Source of the DNA: Khoudiadiopia massiliensis
GTDB taxonomy: Bacteria > Bacillota > Clostridia > Tissierellales > Peptoniphilaceae
Direction of reading: 5' to 3'
Assembly (NCBI GenBank): GCA_900290095.1
Contig: OKQS01000001.1
Coordinates: forward strand, 674,431-738,430
DNA: 64,000 nucleotides
The position numbers and the translations under genes were made by a program. Of the stretch, positions 54,663 to 63,775 are shown in pieces. Each line of letters opens with the position of its first letter. Within the stretch, counting starts at the first letter, position 1. The notes beneath the pieces were generated by a model that made no database searches, was not told the origin of the DNA, and saw only the letters and a program-made list of their open reading frames with translations.

Positions 54663-57134
54663 TTATCTGCTAGCCATGATTTCAATGATCTGGTCTTCTA
54701 CTGCTGCAGAGACGGCATTGAAACCACCAAGGATCTCGACTGAGCTGTAAGAAGTGCTTTCCTTCAAGTACTTCTTCTGAGCATCTGTGAGTCCGTTAGG
54801 TCCTACCAACATAAGAGCTGCGTTGTCATTAGCAACAAGCATTCCTGATACTAATGAGTCGGGCAGAGCTGTGCCGGTAGCAATGAAGAGCTTGGTTGCA
54901 CGAGCAAAGAACTTCTCATTAACTTTCCAGTTAGTTGCATAGCGGTTTTCACCGGCAAGACGAGCCTTCTCGCCCTGGATCTGTCCAAATGTTGTTGAAG
55001 ATACAACGGCTGTTCCGCCAAGAACAAATGTCTTGAAGTTCTCTTCAGTAGAAGCTTTTTTATCAATCCAATCTTTTGTTACACCTGTCAGATGGTCAGC
55101 ATCTGTCAGAAGGATCGGTGTGCCGAATTTTGCTGCAGGAACTGAAGCAATAACTCCGTCAGCGAATCTCCAGCCGTTCGCAAGAAGAACTTCGTCAGAT
55201 TTTACTTCGCCAAACTTATCAATATCAACATCGGCTGCTTTCATAGCATTAGATACGCTGGTCCAAATCTTTCCTTCTTTGTGCATGAAAGAAGCAATAT
55301 CAACTGCAGTTTCAAAACGATTTTCACCATAGATACGGCTTGTCTTGAGCTTCAGTTTGCTGTCAGCCTGGAGGAATTCATCGATTTCTCCCGGGATAGC
55401 ATTGGTTCCGCCAAGCACTACTACATACTTGAGCTGTCCGTCTTTCTTAAGCTGTTTCAGATATTCATATGTTGAGTTGTTCAGAGTCTTGCTTCCACGG
55501 CCCGTTAAAAGAATCGGAGCCTGGAGAATGTGTGCAAGGCCTGAAGCTGCTAATGCGTCAGCACCGTCTTCAGATTCAGCAAGGATAACAACCTTTGATT
55601 GAAGTCCGTTCGGGAAGGTCCTCTTTGCAATCTGAACAGCTGTCTCGAAACGATTTTCGCCGGCAATTCTGTGCAGTTTATAGGGTCCTGTTACAACAAA
55701 ATCAAATATAACTTTATTGTCTTTAGCTTCTAATTTGCTCAAAGATTTAATCTCTGATTTTTCTCCGGTCTTGCTTGTAGCCTGGAGTCCACCCTCTACA
55801 ACATATTTCAGGATTTTAGCTACATTGCCACTCGTGTTGTAGGCGCTCATCATTTCATGAGTGAGTTTTAGCTGATCCTTCGGAACTTTAAGTTCAACAT
55901 AGCCGTTCTTATCTGTTACTGCTGTGAACTTTGTGGGCTGCCAATTCGGAGCTTCCTCATGTTTTGCAGTGTTCTGCATGTAGGTTATTGTATAACCTTC
56001 GCCTGCCTGAACGGGTTTTTCGCCATAGAGTTCACGAACAAGAATCTTGAAAGTTACGCTGTTTGCGTCCGGTGTCAGCCAGAGTTCTACAAAGTGTGTA
56101 TTATAGGTTGGCTTTCCACCATAGGGAGTTTTAATTGTTACAAATGAATATTCGCTTACTCTATTACCGTCTTCAAAAGCTGCAAAAGCTATTACGGTTC
56201 CATTACCGGCTTCCGGTTTTGGATAATTCTTCAGAGCGGACAATCCTCCAATAATCGACCCTATTGCATTCGCACTAACTTCATATTCACCCAAAGCATT
56301 TGTTTTTGGCCAGCGTGAACTAGAATTTCCGCCCAGAGCGTTATTATCAGTTAATTTCATGCTTTCATTTTCATCAACGATGTAGTCACCGTTCTCATCA
56401 GTAAGATAAGCTCCATCCTTTGTCATTACCGGGAAAGCTTTGATGGTTTTTCCGGAAACACCTTTTTTAGTTTCAGGATCTCTGAGTGTTAATTTCAAGC
56501 TGTCAAGTCCGGGCATCTTATAAGTAAGCTCAAAATCCTTTACTACATCAACTGTGAAGGGAGCTTCTTTGTCTTCGCCGAACTGAACGAGTTTACCGTC
56601 TTTGAAAACCACGGGGAACTTCATCTCATACTGAGATGTCTCTCCGTCGAGATTCTGTCCGTCAACAGCAACATCGATGTCAGGATCATTAATTACAGCT
56701 TCTTTCTTAAGTGTCAGTACGAACTGAACATCTTTAAGCTTGCTCAGGTCATATTTTTTTGCTGTAGCCCCAACTTCATCAGTCTTCATTTCGACTTCGT
56801 TATTTGCAGGCATTGCGAAAGCTTTTGTTCTTTCATTATCTAAATTGTCAAAAGCCATGTTTTCACTGTGCAGTTTAACGCCCTTATCTGTCATTGCTTC
56901 CCAATGAAAATCAAACGGGAATTTTACAGATAATTTTTTCCACTGGAAATAGTTAAGTCCGTTTGCTGTAATGGTGAAGTTAAATGTTACTTTTTCATCT
57001 TCAGCTACAGTAACGGAGTTGCCTTTTGGATCTGCCGGATCTTCTTTCGGCGCAGCAAAGCTTACAGGAATAGCTGTAAATACTAATGCCAAAGCCAGAA
57101 GCATACCTAAAAGCTTACTAAACTTTTTGTTCAT
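54663..57134 (-). CDS. Secreted surface protein with three cell-wall-binding (CWB2) repeats
   Basis: 823 residues. Signal peptide LLGMLLALALVFTAIPVSFA. The N-terminal half (about 30-500) holds beta-rich segments and an Ig-like or carboxypeptidase-regulatory-like part (GVSGKTIKAFPVMTKDGAYLTDENGDY). The C-terminal third has three CWB2 units beginning RIAGENRFETAVQIAK, RIYGENRFETAVDIAS and RLAGENRYATNWKVNE. Three CWB2 copies anchor proteins non-covalently to anionic wall polymers, as in Clostridioides S-layer proteins. The function of the N-terminal half is not recognised. ATG at 57134 has AAGGAGG. Confidence 0.93.
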   Translation of the reverse strand: MNKKFSKLLGMLLALALVFTAIPVSFAAPKEDPADPKGNSVTVAEDEKVTFNFTITANGLNYFQWKKLSVKFPFDFHWEAMTDKGVKLHSENMAFDNLDNERTKAFAMPANNEVEMKTDEVGATAKKYDLSKLKDVQFVLTLKKEAVINDPDIDVAVDGQNLDGETSQYEMKFPVVFKDGKLVQFGEDKEAPFTVDVVKDFELTYKMPGLDSLKLTLRDPETKKGVSGKTIKAFPVMTKDGAYLTDENGDYIVDENESMKLTDNNALGGNSSSRWPKTNALGEYEVSANAIGSIIGGLSALKNYPKPEAGNGTVIAFAAFEDGNRVSEYSFVTIKTPYGGKPTYNTHFVELWLTPDANSVTFKILVRELYGEKPVQAGEGYTITYMQNTAKHEEAPNWQPTKFTAVTDKNGYVELKVPKDQLKLTHEMMSAYNTSGNVAKILKYVVEGGLQATSKTGEKSEIKSLSKLEAKDNKVIFDFVVTGPYKLHRIAGENRFETAVQIAKRTFPNGLQSKVVILAESEDGADALAASGLAHILQAPILLTGRGSKTLNNSTYEYLKQLKKDGQLKYVVVLGGTNAIPGEIDEFLQADSKLKLKTSRIYGENRFETAVDIASFMHKEGKIWTSVSNAMKAADVDIDKFGEVKSDEVLLANGWRFADGVIASVPAAKFGTPILLTDADHLTGVTKDWIDKKASTEENFKTFVLGGTAVVSSTTFGQIQGEKARLAGENRYATNWKVNEKFFARATKLFIATGTALPDSLVSGMLVANDNAALMLVGPNGLTDAQKKYLKESTSYSSVEILGGFNAVSAAVEDQIIEIMASR

Positions 57135-57224
57135 TCTTTCCTCCTTAAAATAATAATGCAACAATTGTTTTTCTCTTTTCCAAGGTGCATTTAGAAACAC
57201 TCTTGGATATTCATGATCACACTT

Positions 57225-57253
57225 ATAATAGCATATTATGTGATTTGATACAA
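57225..57253 (-). promoter_or_regulatory. Promoter of the CWB2 protein gene
   Basis: Minus strand TTGTAT (57253-57248), 17-bp spacer, TATTAT (57230-57225), about 90 nt upstream of the start. Confidence 0.55.
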
Positions 57254-57268
57254 TCTAAAATGTTTTCA

Positions 57269-57496
57269 TTACTTATCTTCATATGGAATCAGTGCTATGG
57301 CCCTGGCCCTCTTAACTGCCCTGTTCACATCTCTCTGATGCTTGGCACATACACCTGTTACCCTGCGGGGAAGAATTTTTCCCGCTTCGCTTATATACTG
57401 TTTTACCTTGTCAACATCTTTGTAATCTAATACTTTTTCCTTGTCCTTGCAGAAAGCACAAACTTTCCTGCGCGGTCTGAAATTACGACGGCTCAT
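57269..57496 (-). CDS. rpsR: 30S ribosomal protein S18
   Basis: 75 residues, basic N-terminus [14 protein letters not shown] near 14 and CAKHQR near 50 suggest the zinc-binding form. The second of two adjacent ATGs has better spacing to AGGGAGG. Last gene of rpsF-ssb-rpsR. Its N-terminus is the expected target of RimI. Confidence 0.96.
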   Translation of the reverse strand: MSRRNFRPRRKVCAFCKDKEKVLDYKDVDKVKQYISEAGKILPRRVTGVCAKHQRDVNRAVKRARAIALIPYEDK

Positions 57497-57508
57497 CATA
57501 CCTCCCTG

Positions 57509-57991
57509 TTAAAAAGGAATGCGATCATCATCAACCGGGCTGAAGTCGTCTCCGAAGAAATCATCGGAGTCCTCTTCCTCATCCACTGCCCTATTCTCTG
57601 GATAGGGGGAGCCGGATCCGTAGTTTGGCTGTTGAGATGAATCCTGATGGTCCTTCCAATCTATGAATTCAACGGCGCTGGCGACCACGTCCGTGGTATA
57701 CCTGCGGGTCCCGTCTTTTCCTTCATAGGAACCGGTCCTGATTCTTCCTTCAACAATCACCCTCTTAGCCTTCTCCGTGTAGCGGCTGACCGATTCGGCC
57801 AAACGCCCCCAACACACAACCTGGATAAAGTCCGCGGTCGGCTGATTTTTCGCTTCCATTTCCATTTTTCTCTCCTTGGACAGGCGACGGTCCACCGCCA
57901 GCGTAAAGCGGGCCATGGGATTGCCTGTTGAGGAGTTGTAGTTCAATTCCGGATCTCTGGTCAAACGACCCATTAAAGTGATTCGGTTCAT
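57509..57991 (-). CDS. ssb: Single-stranded DNA-binding protein SSB
   Basis: 160 residues. OB fold MNRITLMGRLTRDPELNYN to AVEFID, an acidic linker, and the C-terminal protein-interaction tip DDRIPF. It coats single-stranded DNA. Between rpsF and rpsR, the standard order. Confidence 0.98.
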   Translation of the reverse strand: MNRITLMGRLTRDPELNYNSSTGNPMARFTLAVDRRLSKERKMEMEAKNQPTADFIQVVCWGRLAESVSRYTEKAKRVIVEGRIRTGSYEGKDGTRRYTTDVVASAVEFIDWKDHQDSSQQPNYGSGSPYPENRAVDEEEDSDDFFGDDFSPVDDDRIPF

Positions 57992-58006
57992 GGATTCCTC
58001 CTATTT

Positions 58007-58291
58007 CTACGCTTCTTTTTTTACAGTCAGATAGCGCAGAACACTGTCTAAAATTCTTGCTCGACGTTCGACTTCAGCTACGATCGAGGGTTCCGCTTCA
58101 TAGTGCATCACGTAATAGTAGCCCTCTTTCTTGTAGTCGATCGTATAAGCAAGTTTGCGGATTCCCCAATCGTCGATAGTTTCAACGGATCCGTCAGCCT
58201 TGATCGCTTCCTGTAAGCGGTCCAGAACTTTCTGTCTGTCGTCATCTGACAGGTCGGCCTTTAGGATGAGAACCATCTCATACTTGTTCAT
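58007..58291 (-). CDS. rpsF: 30S ribosomal protein S6
   Basis: 94 residues: YEMVLILKADLSDDDRQ, DDWGIRKLAYTIDYKKEGYY and the C-terminal RRARILDSVLRYLTVKK. ATG at 58291 follows AGGGAGG; the longer frame to 58375 starts in the leader and is rejected. First gene of rpsF-ssb-rpsR. Confidence 0.97.
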   Translation of the reverse strand: MNKYEMVLILKADLSDDDRQKVLDRLQEAIKADGSVETIDDWGIRKLAYTIDYKKEGYYYVMHYEAEPSIVAEVERRARILDSVLRYLTVKKEA

Positions 58292-58309
58292 ACTTTTCAC
58301 CTCCCTTTG

Positions 58310-58377
58310 GATTTGCCCCGTTTTCTGCGGAGCAGAGATTCTGCCAAGTTCCGATATTGCTCCGATTCTCGACATAC
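58310..58377 (-). promoter_or_regulatory. Structured leader of rpsF-ssb-rpsR (candidate S6:S18 RNA)
   Basis: About 85 nt lie between the predicted start of transcription and the rpsF ATG. A perfect 7-bp stem CGGAGCA/TGCTCCG (58364-58358 and 58334-58328) encloses 23 nt. Many bacteria control this operon through an S6:S18-binding leader. Whether this one matches that motif needs a covariance search. Confidence 0.4.
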
Positions 58378-58383
58378 CGAAAT

Positions 58384-58411
58384 ATTATAACAAACCGGAG
58401 GGTCTTTGCAA
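58384..58411 (-). promoter_or_regulatory. Promoter of rpsF-ssb-rpsR
   Basis: Minus strand TTGCAA (58411-58406), 16-bp spacer, TATAAT (58389-58384). Confidence 0.65.
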
Positions 58412-58543
58412 ATGATAAGAGCGGAATTTCAGCCTTTTTGTGGATATTTCGTAAAATTTTCCATATAGAACATAAATATTTACGTTTTGATAAAATGGAT
58501 ATGTATTGTGAGAAAACTTAATAATGAAAGGAAAAGCAAAAAT

Positions 58544-61429
58544 ATGGAAAAAATACAAGGCTTTAATCTAATAGAAGAAAGGTGGCTGGAAGAAGAGAAC
58601 TCCTCCCTTTTATACTATGAACATGAAAAGACCGGGGCCCGGCTCTTTCATATGAAGAATAAAGATAATAACAAGGTCTTTTCGATAGGCTTCAGGACCC
58701 CTCCCATAGGGTCAACGGGAAATTGCCATATACTTGAGCACTCGGTACTCAACGGTTCAAGAAAATATAAGACCAAGGAGCCCTTCATGGACATGCTCAA
58801 AAGGTCGCTTTCCACCTTCCTGAACGCCATGACCTATCCGGATAAGACCATATATCCGGTCGCCTCAAGAAATGATGCCGACTTCCAAAACCTCATGGAC
58901 CTCTATCTGGACGCGGTCTTCTTCCCGGCAGTAAAGGAAAATGAGCCCATTTTCCGCCAGGAGGGCTGGCACTACCATATTATGGATAAAAACGACCCCA
59001 TCACATATTCGGGCGTCGTATATAACGAGATGAGAGGGGCCATGTCATCGGCTGATGACCAGATCGAAGATGCCATTTGCCGGTCCCTTTTCCCTGGAAC
59101 CATCTATGCTGAAAATTCGGGCGGTGACCCCTACCACATTCCCGACCTGTCCTACTCGGATTTCATAAAGTACCACGACAATTTCTACCATCCTTCAAAT
59201 TCATATATCTTCCTTTACGGGGATATGGATCCCGAAAAGACCTACGCCCACATAGGTCAATATCTGGATAAGTTTGAAAGAAAAGATGTGGATTCCATGC
59301 CGGGCGATGTCAAACATTTTGACAAGCCGCTTGAGACCGAGGTTCCCTTTGCCATCGCAAGCGGGGACGATCCCGAGGGCAAGGACTATCTCTCCCTTTC
59401 CTGGATAGTTGACCGGGCGAAGAGTGACTCTTCACGCTACCTGTCCAGGCTCTTATCAGGTGCCCTGATAAAGTCCGAATCCTCACCTCTAAGGCGGGCC
59501 CTCTTTGATGAGCTGGGGGCTCTGGATGTCAGGGCAAGCCTCTATGACGTCAAGGAAATCGGCTTCTCCATCATAGTCAAGGGGCTAGGCGCCGATAAGA
59601 AGGACCTCTTCCTGAAGATTGTCAAGGACAAGCTCGGGGAAATGGTGGAAAAAGGCATTGACAGGCAGGCTCTGGAAGGCTTGGTAAGGGGAATGGAATA
59701 CAGGCTCAGGGAAAAAGACGGCATGGCCACCAAGGGCATAGTCTTTATGGACCGGGTCATGAATGAGGGCCTCTACGGCTGCAATTCCATGGATATTCTC
59801 GCCTATGACAAGCAGCTTGATGACTTGAAAAAGTTCTTGGCCGACGGCGCTTTGGAGAAGTATGTTGATGAGAAACTCCTCAATAACCCCCACAGGGTCC
59901 TGGTGGTCCATAAGGCTGTTCCGGGCCTCAATGTTTCCAAGGACAAGGCTGTGGAAGAGAAATTGGCTGCCTATAAAAATTCCCTCAGTCCTGAAGAGCT
60001 TGACTCTCTGATTGAGAAGAACAGGACCCTGGAGGCAAGGCAAAATGCCGATGATACTCCGGAGGAGAAGGCAAGTCTGCCCACCCTATCCAAGGACCAG
60101 CTGCCCGAATCCATTGTTGCGGCTCCTCGTGAAGTTAAGAATGTCGGGGGCTCCACCCTACTCCTCCACCGGATGAACACTTCCGGAATTGTCTACCTTG
60201 ACCTGGTTTTCGATATTAATCACATTGGATTTGAGGACCTGCCCTACGTGGGACTCCTTGCCAATATTTTGGGACAACTTGATACTAAAAAACACAGTTA
60301 TGAGGAATACGGAAAGCTTGAGTCTATCTACACGGGCGGCATAAGTGCAGGGGCTGCGGCTATAGAAAAATACTCGTCAAGGGACTTTAACCTGAATTTC
60401 ACCCTGTCATCGAAATTCCTGGGACTCGAGAACCTCAAGAAGGGCCTAGACCTTATGACCGAGCAGGCTCTTGACAGCCTTTTCACGGATAAAAAGAGGA
60501 TAAAAGAGCTTATAAATATAAGCTTGGCGACTATGGAGTCTTCGATTATTCCCTCCGGCCACGCCTATGCCATTATGAGGTCCATGGCCAAGTCTAATGC
60601 CGCTTCGGCCTATATGGAGGAGCTTGGGGGTCTTTCATATTATATGTTCCTTAAGAAGCTTTCCAAGGACTTTGGTGACGAGGATGTTGAGAAACTGACC
60701 CGGATCTACTCGGCCCTGACTCTTGGGGAAAACAGGATCATTAATTTGACCGGATCTTCCGACCTGCTTGATCAGGCGACAGGCTTTGTTGAAAAGGGTC
60801 TTGAAGTCCTGCCCAAGGCTCAGGCTCCCGAGAGGGCTCTCCTGGTATTTGAGCCTAAAAAAATGAGTGAGGCTTTCAGCCTGGCTTCCGATGTCCAGTT
60901 TGCCGGTCTTGCCGCTCCCTTCCATGAGGTCAAATCTCCCCATAAGGGTGCCTATGATGTTTTGGCAAATATCCTCTCCCTCACCTATTTATATAATGAG
61001 ATAAGGGCCAAGGGGGGTGCCTATGGCCAGGGTATGGCGGTCAGCCTGGATGATATGGCCCGGGTCATGTCCTATCGTGATCCCCACCTCAAGAGGACTG
61101 TGGATATTATGATGACCATGGGCGATTTCATTGACAAGCTGGATATGGATGACAATGAGTTTTACAGCTTCCTGGTCGGAACTATCGGGGCTTTCGATAT
61201 CCCCATGACTGAGGAGGCTCTGGGCAAGAAGGATTTGTCCAACTATATGAAGGGAGTTGATCCCGACCTCTACAACCGGGTTCTCCAGGAGATTAAGGAT
61301 ACCGAGCTTTCCGATGTCAAGAAGCTCTCCGCTCAGCTTGAGGATTTCCTGACGCGAGCCAGCCTGACGGTTATCGGTTCTAAGGAAAAGCTTGAAAAAT
61401 ACGACTTTGACAAGATCACTAACTTATAA
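58544..61429 (+). CDS. M16C (presequence protease-like) zinc metallopeptidase
   Basis: 961 residues, two tandem M16 halves. The active half carries the inverted zinc motif HILEH (His62, Glu65, His66) and the distal Glu in VVYNEMRGAMSS. SLSTFLNAMTYPDKTIYPVAS is highly typical of PreP/Cym1-type enzymes. The second half lacks zinc ligands, as usual. It degrades peptides enclosed in its chamber. No signal peptide, so cytoplasmic. ATG at 58544 follows AAAGGA. Confidence 0.95.
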   Translation: MEKIQGFNLIEERWLEEENSSLLYYEHEKTGARLFHMKNKDNNKVFSIGFRTPPIGSTGNCHILEHSVLNGSRKYKTKEPFMDMLKRSLSTFLNAMTYPDKTIYPVASRNDADFQNLMDLYLDAVFFPAVKENEPIFRQEGWHYHIMDKNDPITYSGVVYNEMRGAMSSADDQIEDAICRSLFPGTIYAENSGGDPYHIPDLSYSDFIKYHDNFYHPSNSYIFLYGDMDPEKTYAHIGQYLDKFERKDVDSMPGDVKHFDKPLETEVPFAIASGDDPEGKDYLSLSWIVDRAKSDSSRYLSRLLSGALIKSESSPLRRALFDELGALDVRASLYDVKEIGFSIIVKGLGADKKDLFLKIVKDKLGEMVEKGIDRQALEGLVRGMEYRLREKDGMATKGIVFMDRVMNEGLYGCNSMDILAYDKQLDDLKKFLADGALEKYVDEKLLNNPHRVLVVHKAVPGLNVSKDKAVEEKLAAYKNSLSPEELDSLIEKNRTLEARQNADDTPEEKASLPTLSKDQLPESIVAAPREVKNVGGSTLLLHRMNTSGIVYLDLVFDINHIGFEDLPYVGLLANILGQLDTKKHSYEEYGKLESIYTGGISAGAAAIEKYSSRDFNLNFTLSSKFLGLENLKKGLDLMTEQALDSLFTDKKRIKELINISLATMESSIIPSGHAYAIMRSMAKSNAASAYMEELGGLSYYMFLKKLSKDFGDEDVEKLTRIYSALTLGENRIINLTGSSDLLDQATGFVEKGLEVLPKAQAPERALLVFEPKKMSEAFSLASDVQFAGLAAPFHEVKSPHKGAYDVLANILSLTYLYNEIRAKGGAYGQGMAVSLDDMARVMSYRDPHLKRTVDIMMTMGDFIDKLDMDDNEFYSFLVGTIGAFDIPMTEEALGKKDLSNYMKGVDPDLYNRVLQEIKDTELSDVKKLSAQLEDFLTRASLTVIGSKEKLEKYDFDKITNL

Positions 61430-61440
61430 AAAGTTACCGA

Positions 61441-61550
61441 GGTTTAGCGGCCTGTGACAGGCTTTGCCGGGTTTGCCGGCCTTTGACAAGTTTGACTGGG
61501 TTTGCCGGCCTGTAACAATTTTGCCGAGCTTTGTCGGCTATGAGATATAA
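61441..61550. repeat. Tandem array E, 29-bp period, upstream of folA
   Basis: Four diverged copies of about 29 bp with a GGCCTGTGACA-like core. The GG start points 61449, 61478, 61507 and 61536 are exactly 29 bp apart. The array ends a few bases before the folA ribosome site AAGGAGG. Confidence 0.8.
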
Positions 61551-61559
61551 GGAGGAACT

Positions 61560-62090
61560 ATGAAGCTGCTTTTGGCTGTTGATGAGAATTTTGCTATTGG
61601 AAAAGACGAGGATATGCTTTTCAGGATTCCCGAGGACCAGCGGAGGTTCCGCAAGCTCACGTCCGGAAATATAATTGTTATGGGCAGGAAGACCCTGGAT
61701 TCTTTCCCGGGCGGCAAGCCCCTGCCCAAGAGGGAGAATGTGGTTTTCTCCCGGAGTCTGACCACCGAGTCTGAGAAGGCCAGGTTGGGGGCGGACTTTC
61801 CCGATAACCTCAACTATGTTAAGGACAGAGATGAGCTCGGTGACCTGCTGACCCGCCTGAATCCTGACGGTTCCAAAGAGGTCTTCCTCATTGGCGGCGG
61901 AGTCCTGGTCGAGCAGATGATGGACCTGGTCGATGAAGCCGACCTGACTTTGGTGGAGAAGGCCTTCCACGAGGCCGATTCCCACATCCCCGATATCCGC
62001 AAGGATGGGACCTGGACAATGGTGGCCCGATCCGAGAGGAAGGAGCATGAGGGCTTGGTCTACAGCTTCTGCCAATTTGTCCGCACCTGA
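61560..62090 (+). CDS. folA: Dihydrofolate reductase
   Basis: 176 residues. AVDENFAIGKDEDMLFRIPEDQ at the N-terminus, NIIVMGRKTLDSFPGGKPLP near 37 and EVFLIGGGVLVEQM near 107. It reduces dihydrofolate with NADPH. The start has a perfect AAGGAGG. The coding 3' end and stop overlap the short repeat array F. Confidence 0.95.
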   Translation: MKLLLAVDENFAIGKDEDMLFRIPEDQRRFRKLTSGNIIVMGRKTLDSFPGGKPLPKRENVVFSRSLTTESEKARLGADFPDNLNYVKDRDELGDLLTRLNPDGSKEVFLIGGGVLVEQMMDLVDEADLTLVEKAFHEADSHIPDIRKDGTWTMVARSERKEHEGLVYSFCQFVRT

Positions 62091-62133
62091 TACAATTTTT
62101 CGGGCCTGATACAATTTGTCCATACCTGATGCT
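62075..62133. repeat. Short tandem array F at the folA 3' end, 19-20-bp period
   Basis: Three copies of CAATTT(G/T)TCxxxxCCTGAT(A/G), with CCTGAT at 62087, 62106 and 62126. The first copy supplies the folA stop codon. Confidence 0.7.
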
Positions 62134-62221
62134 TATATGTGGTGGCCTGGGCCTGCGTTTGGGCTTGTTCGGCCCCGGGGTTGATGTTAATTTGCCATGA
62201 AATAGAGGAGATTCGCCGAAA

Positions 62222-62620
62222 AGGCGAAATCCCCATGACTCAATTCGAAGCGAAAATCATGGGGGCTTTGCGAAAAGTGGAGATCCCCCATGACAAGTTT
62301 TTGTCCGGAAATCATGGGGAAACCCCGAAAAGCGGACAACCCCATTGACTCGATCCGGATCGAAAATCATGGGGGTTTGGCCAAATCCGGACTACCCCAT
62401 TGATCTGATCCCGATCAAAAATCATGGGGGTTTGGCCAAATCTTGACAACCCCATTGAAAAAGGTCAGATTGACGATCATGGGGAAACCCTGAAAATCGT
62501 TTGACCCCCATGAAAAAGCTCGAGCCGGCAATCATGGGTAAACGTTCAAAACTGGATAACCCCATTGAAAAAGGTCAGATTGACGATCATGGGGATTCGC
62601 TGAAAACGCCAAACCCCATT
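62222..62620. repeat. Palindromic tandem array D, 55-bp period, inverse of array C
   Basis: Seven copies of ATCATGGG(G) at 62256, 62311, 62366, 62421, 62476, 62531 and 62586, each exactly 55 bp apart, paired with CCCCATGA or CCCCATTGA arms. The 35-bp hairpin at 62340-62374 matches the reverse complement of array C 46376-46410 at 33 of 35 positions. It lies between folA and the KilA-N gene. Confidence 0.95.
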
Positions 62621-62675
62621 GAAAATAATTTCCATTTCCAAAAAATTTCAAAATTAAACGCAAATAAAAGGAGGA

Positions 62676-62792
62676 GCAGATCCGAATTTTGGATCTGCCC
62701 CCATATTGTTCAAAGTGGAGTGCCGCTCGATAAGCAGCAGGCGGCACGGATTAGTATGGCCCCTGGCTTTGATTAGGCCCTAGTCGGGGCCT
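62676..62792 (+). ncRNA. Cluster of three hairpins after array D (candidate structured RNA or terminator)
   Basis: Stems GCAGATCC/GGATCTGC (62676-62698), GTGCCGC/GCGGCAC (62720-62747) and GGCCCC/GGGGCC (62758-62791, or the alternative AGGCCC/GGGCCT 62775-62792), then GCTTTATT. No protein frame is convincing here. Which strand is transcribed is not known. Confidence 0.3.
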
Positions 62793-62845
62793 GCTTTATT
62801 CCCTCCTCCACAAATACAAATTTATCTATTTATTACTTAAAATTA

Positions 62846-63691
62846 TTATTTCTTTCCTTTTAATTTTTTAATACCACTATAACCAAGTTTTTCAAGTGAC
62901 ACCAATTGTGTTCTAGCGAGTTTTCTAAGTTCTACCATTCTTTCTTTTTGATCCATACCTTTACCGATAAGAACTGCATTATAGCTTTCCATATTTGCAA
63001 GCACCAATAACTCATTTAGACTTGCATAGTCTCTCATATTCCCCTTTAGGTCAGGATTTTCTTCACGCCATTGTTTAGTTCTTTTATTAAATAAGGCAAC
63101 ATTAAGCACATCTGCTTCATTTGCGTATTTATAAGATAACTGTTCATTGGTAAGATCTTTTAAGAGATATTGTTTTATTGCATATGTATGAATTTTATAG
63201 TTAATCTTTGAAATTTCCCTATTCAAATTCCAACTTAATGATAATTTTGAGTTTTCATCTGACTTAAGTCTCTTATAATCTTGAATAATATAAAGCTTAA
63301 ATTCCGGTGAAATCCATGAGGCAAATTCCATTGCAAGATCATAATGTGCATATGTTCCTCTATATCTGCCTGCTTTTGAAACTATACCTATGGCATCTGT
63401 AGATTCTATCCATTTTCCTGGGGTCATTGTGAATCTATTTAGTCCTGCTTCACTTCTAAACGTGTCGAATTGCACACGGTTAAAATTTTGATTGTTTAAA
63501 ATTTCCTATAATCCCATAAATTCAATGGTGTTTCTATTTCTCATCCAGTTTTGGATAACAAATCTTGGATCGTCTGTATTTTTATATTTTGCAATATCCG
63601 TTAAGCTAATATAATCATTTTTAAAATCTTCAGTATAAACTTGAATTGAAAATCCCTTAGCAGAAATTTGCTCTTTCTTAATTTTTGACAA
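62846..63691 (-). pseudogene. KilA-N domain protein interrupted by in-frame amber codon
   Basis: The full frame would be 281 residues. The first part (SLTDIAKYKNTDDPRFVIQN, then WMRNRNTIEFMGL) ends at TAG (63508-63506). The same frame continues EILNNQNFNRVQFDTFRSEA and RYRGTYAHYDLAMEFASWIS, the second part of the KilA-N domain, and a C-terminal helical domain. Relatives usually have Trp at this spot, so TGG to TAG is likely. KilA-N proteins are phage or mobile-element DNA-binding proteins. The gene is much richer in A+T than its surroundings, a sign of transfer. Confidence 0.85.
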
Positions 63692-63775
63692 TTTACTAAC
63701 TCCTTATATTTACATAACTATTTACCTCTATAACTATTATGACACGAAGCCCGAAACTAGGATCTGCGCCTCCAC

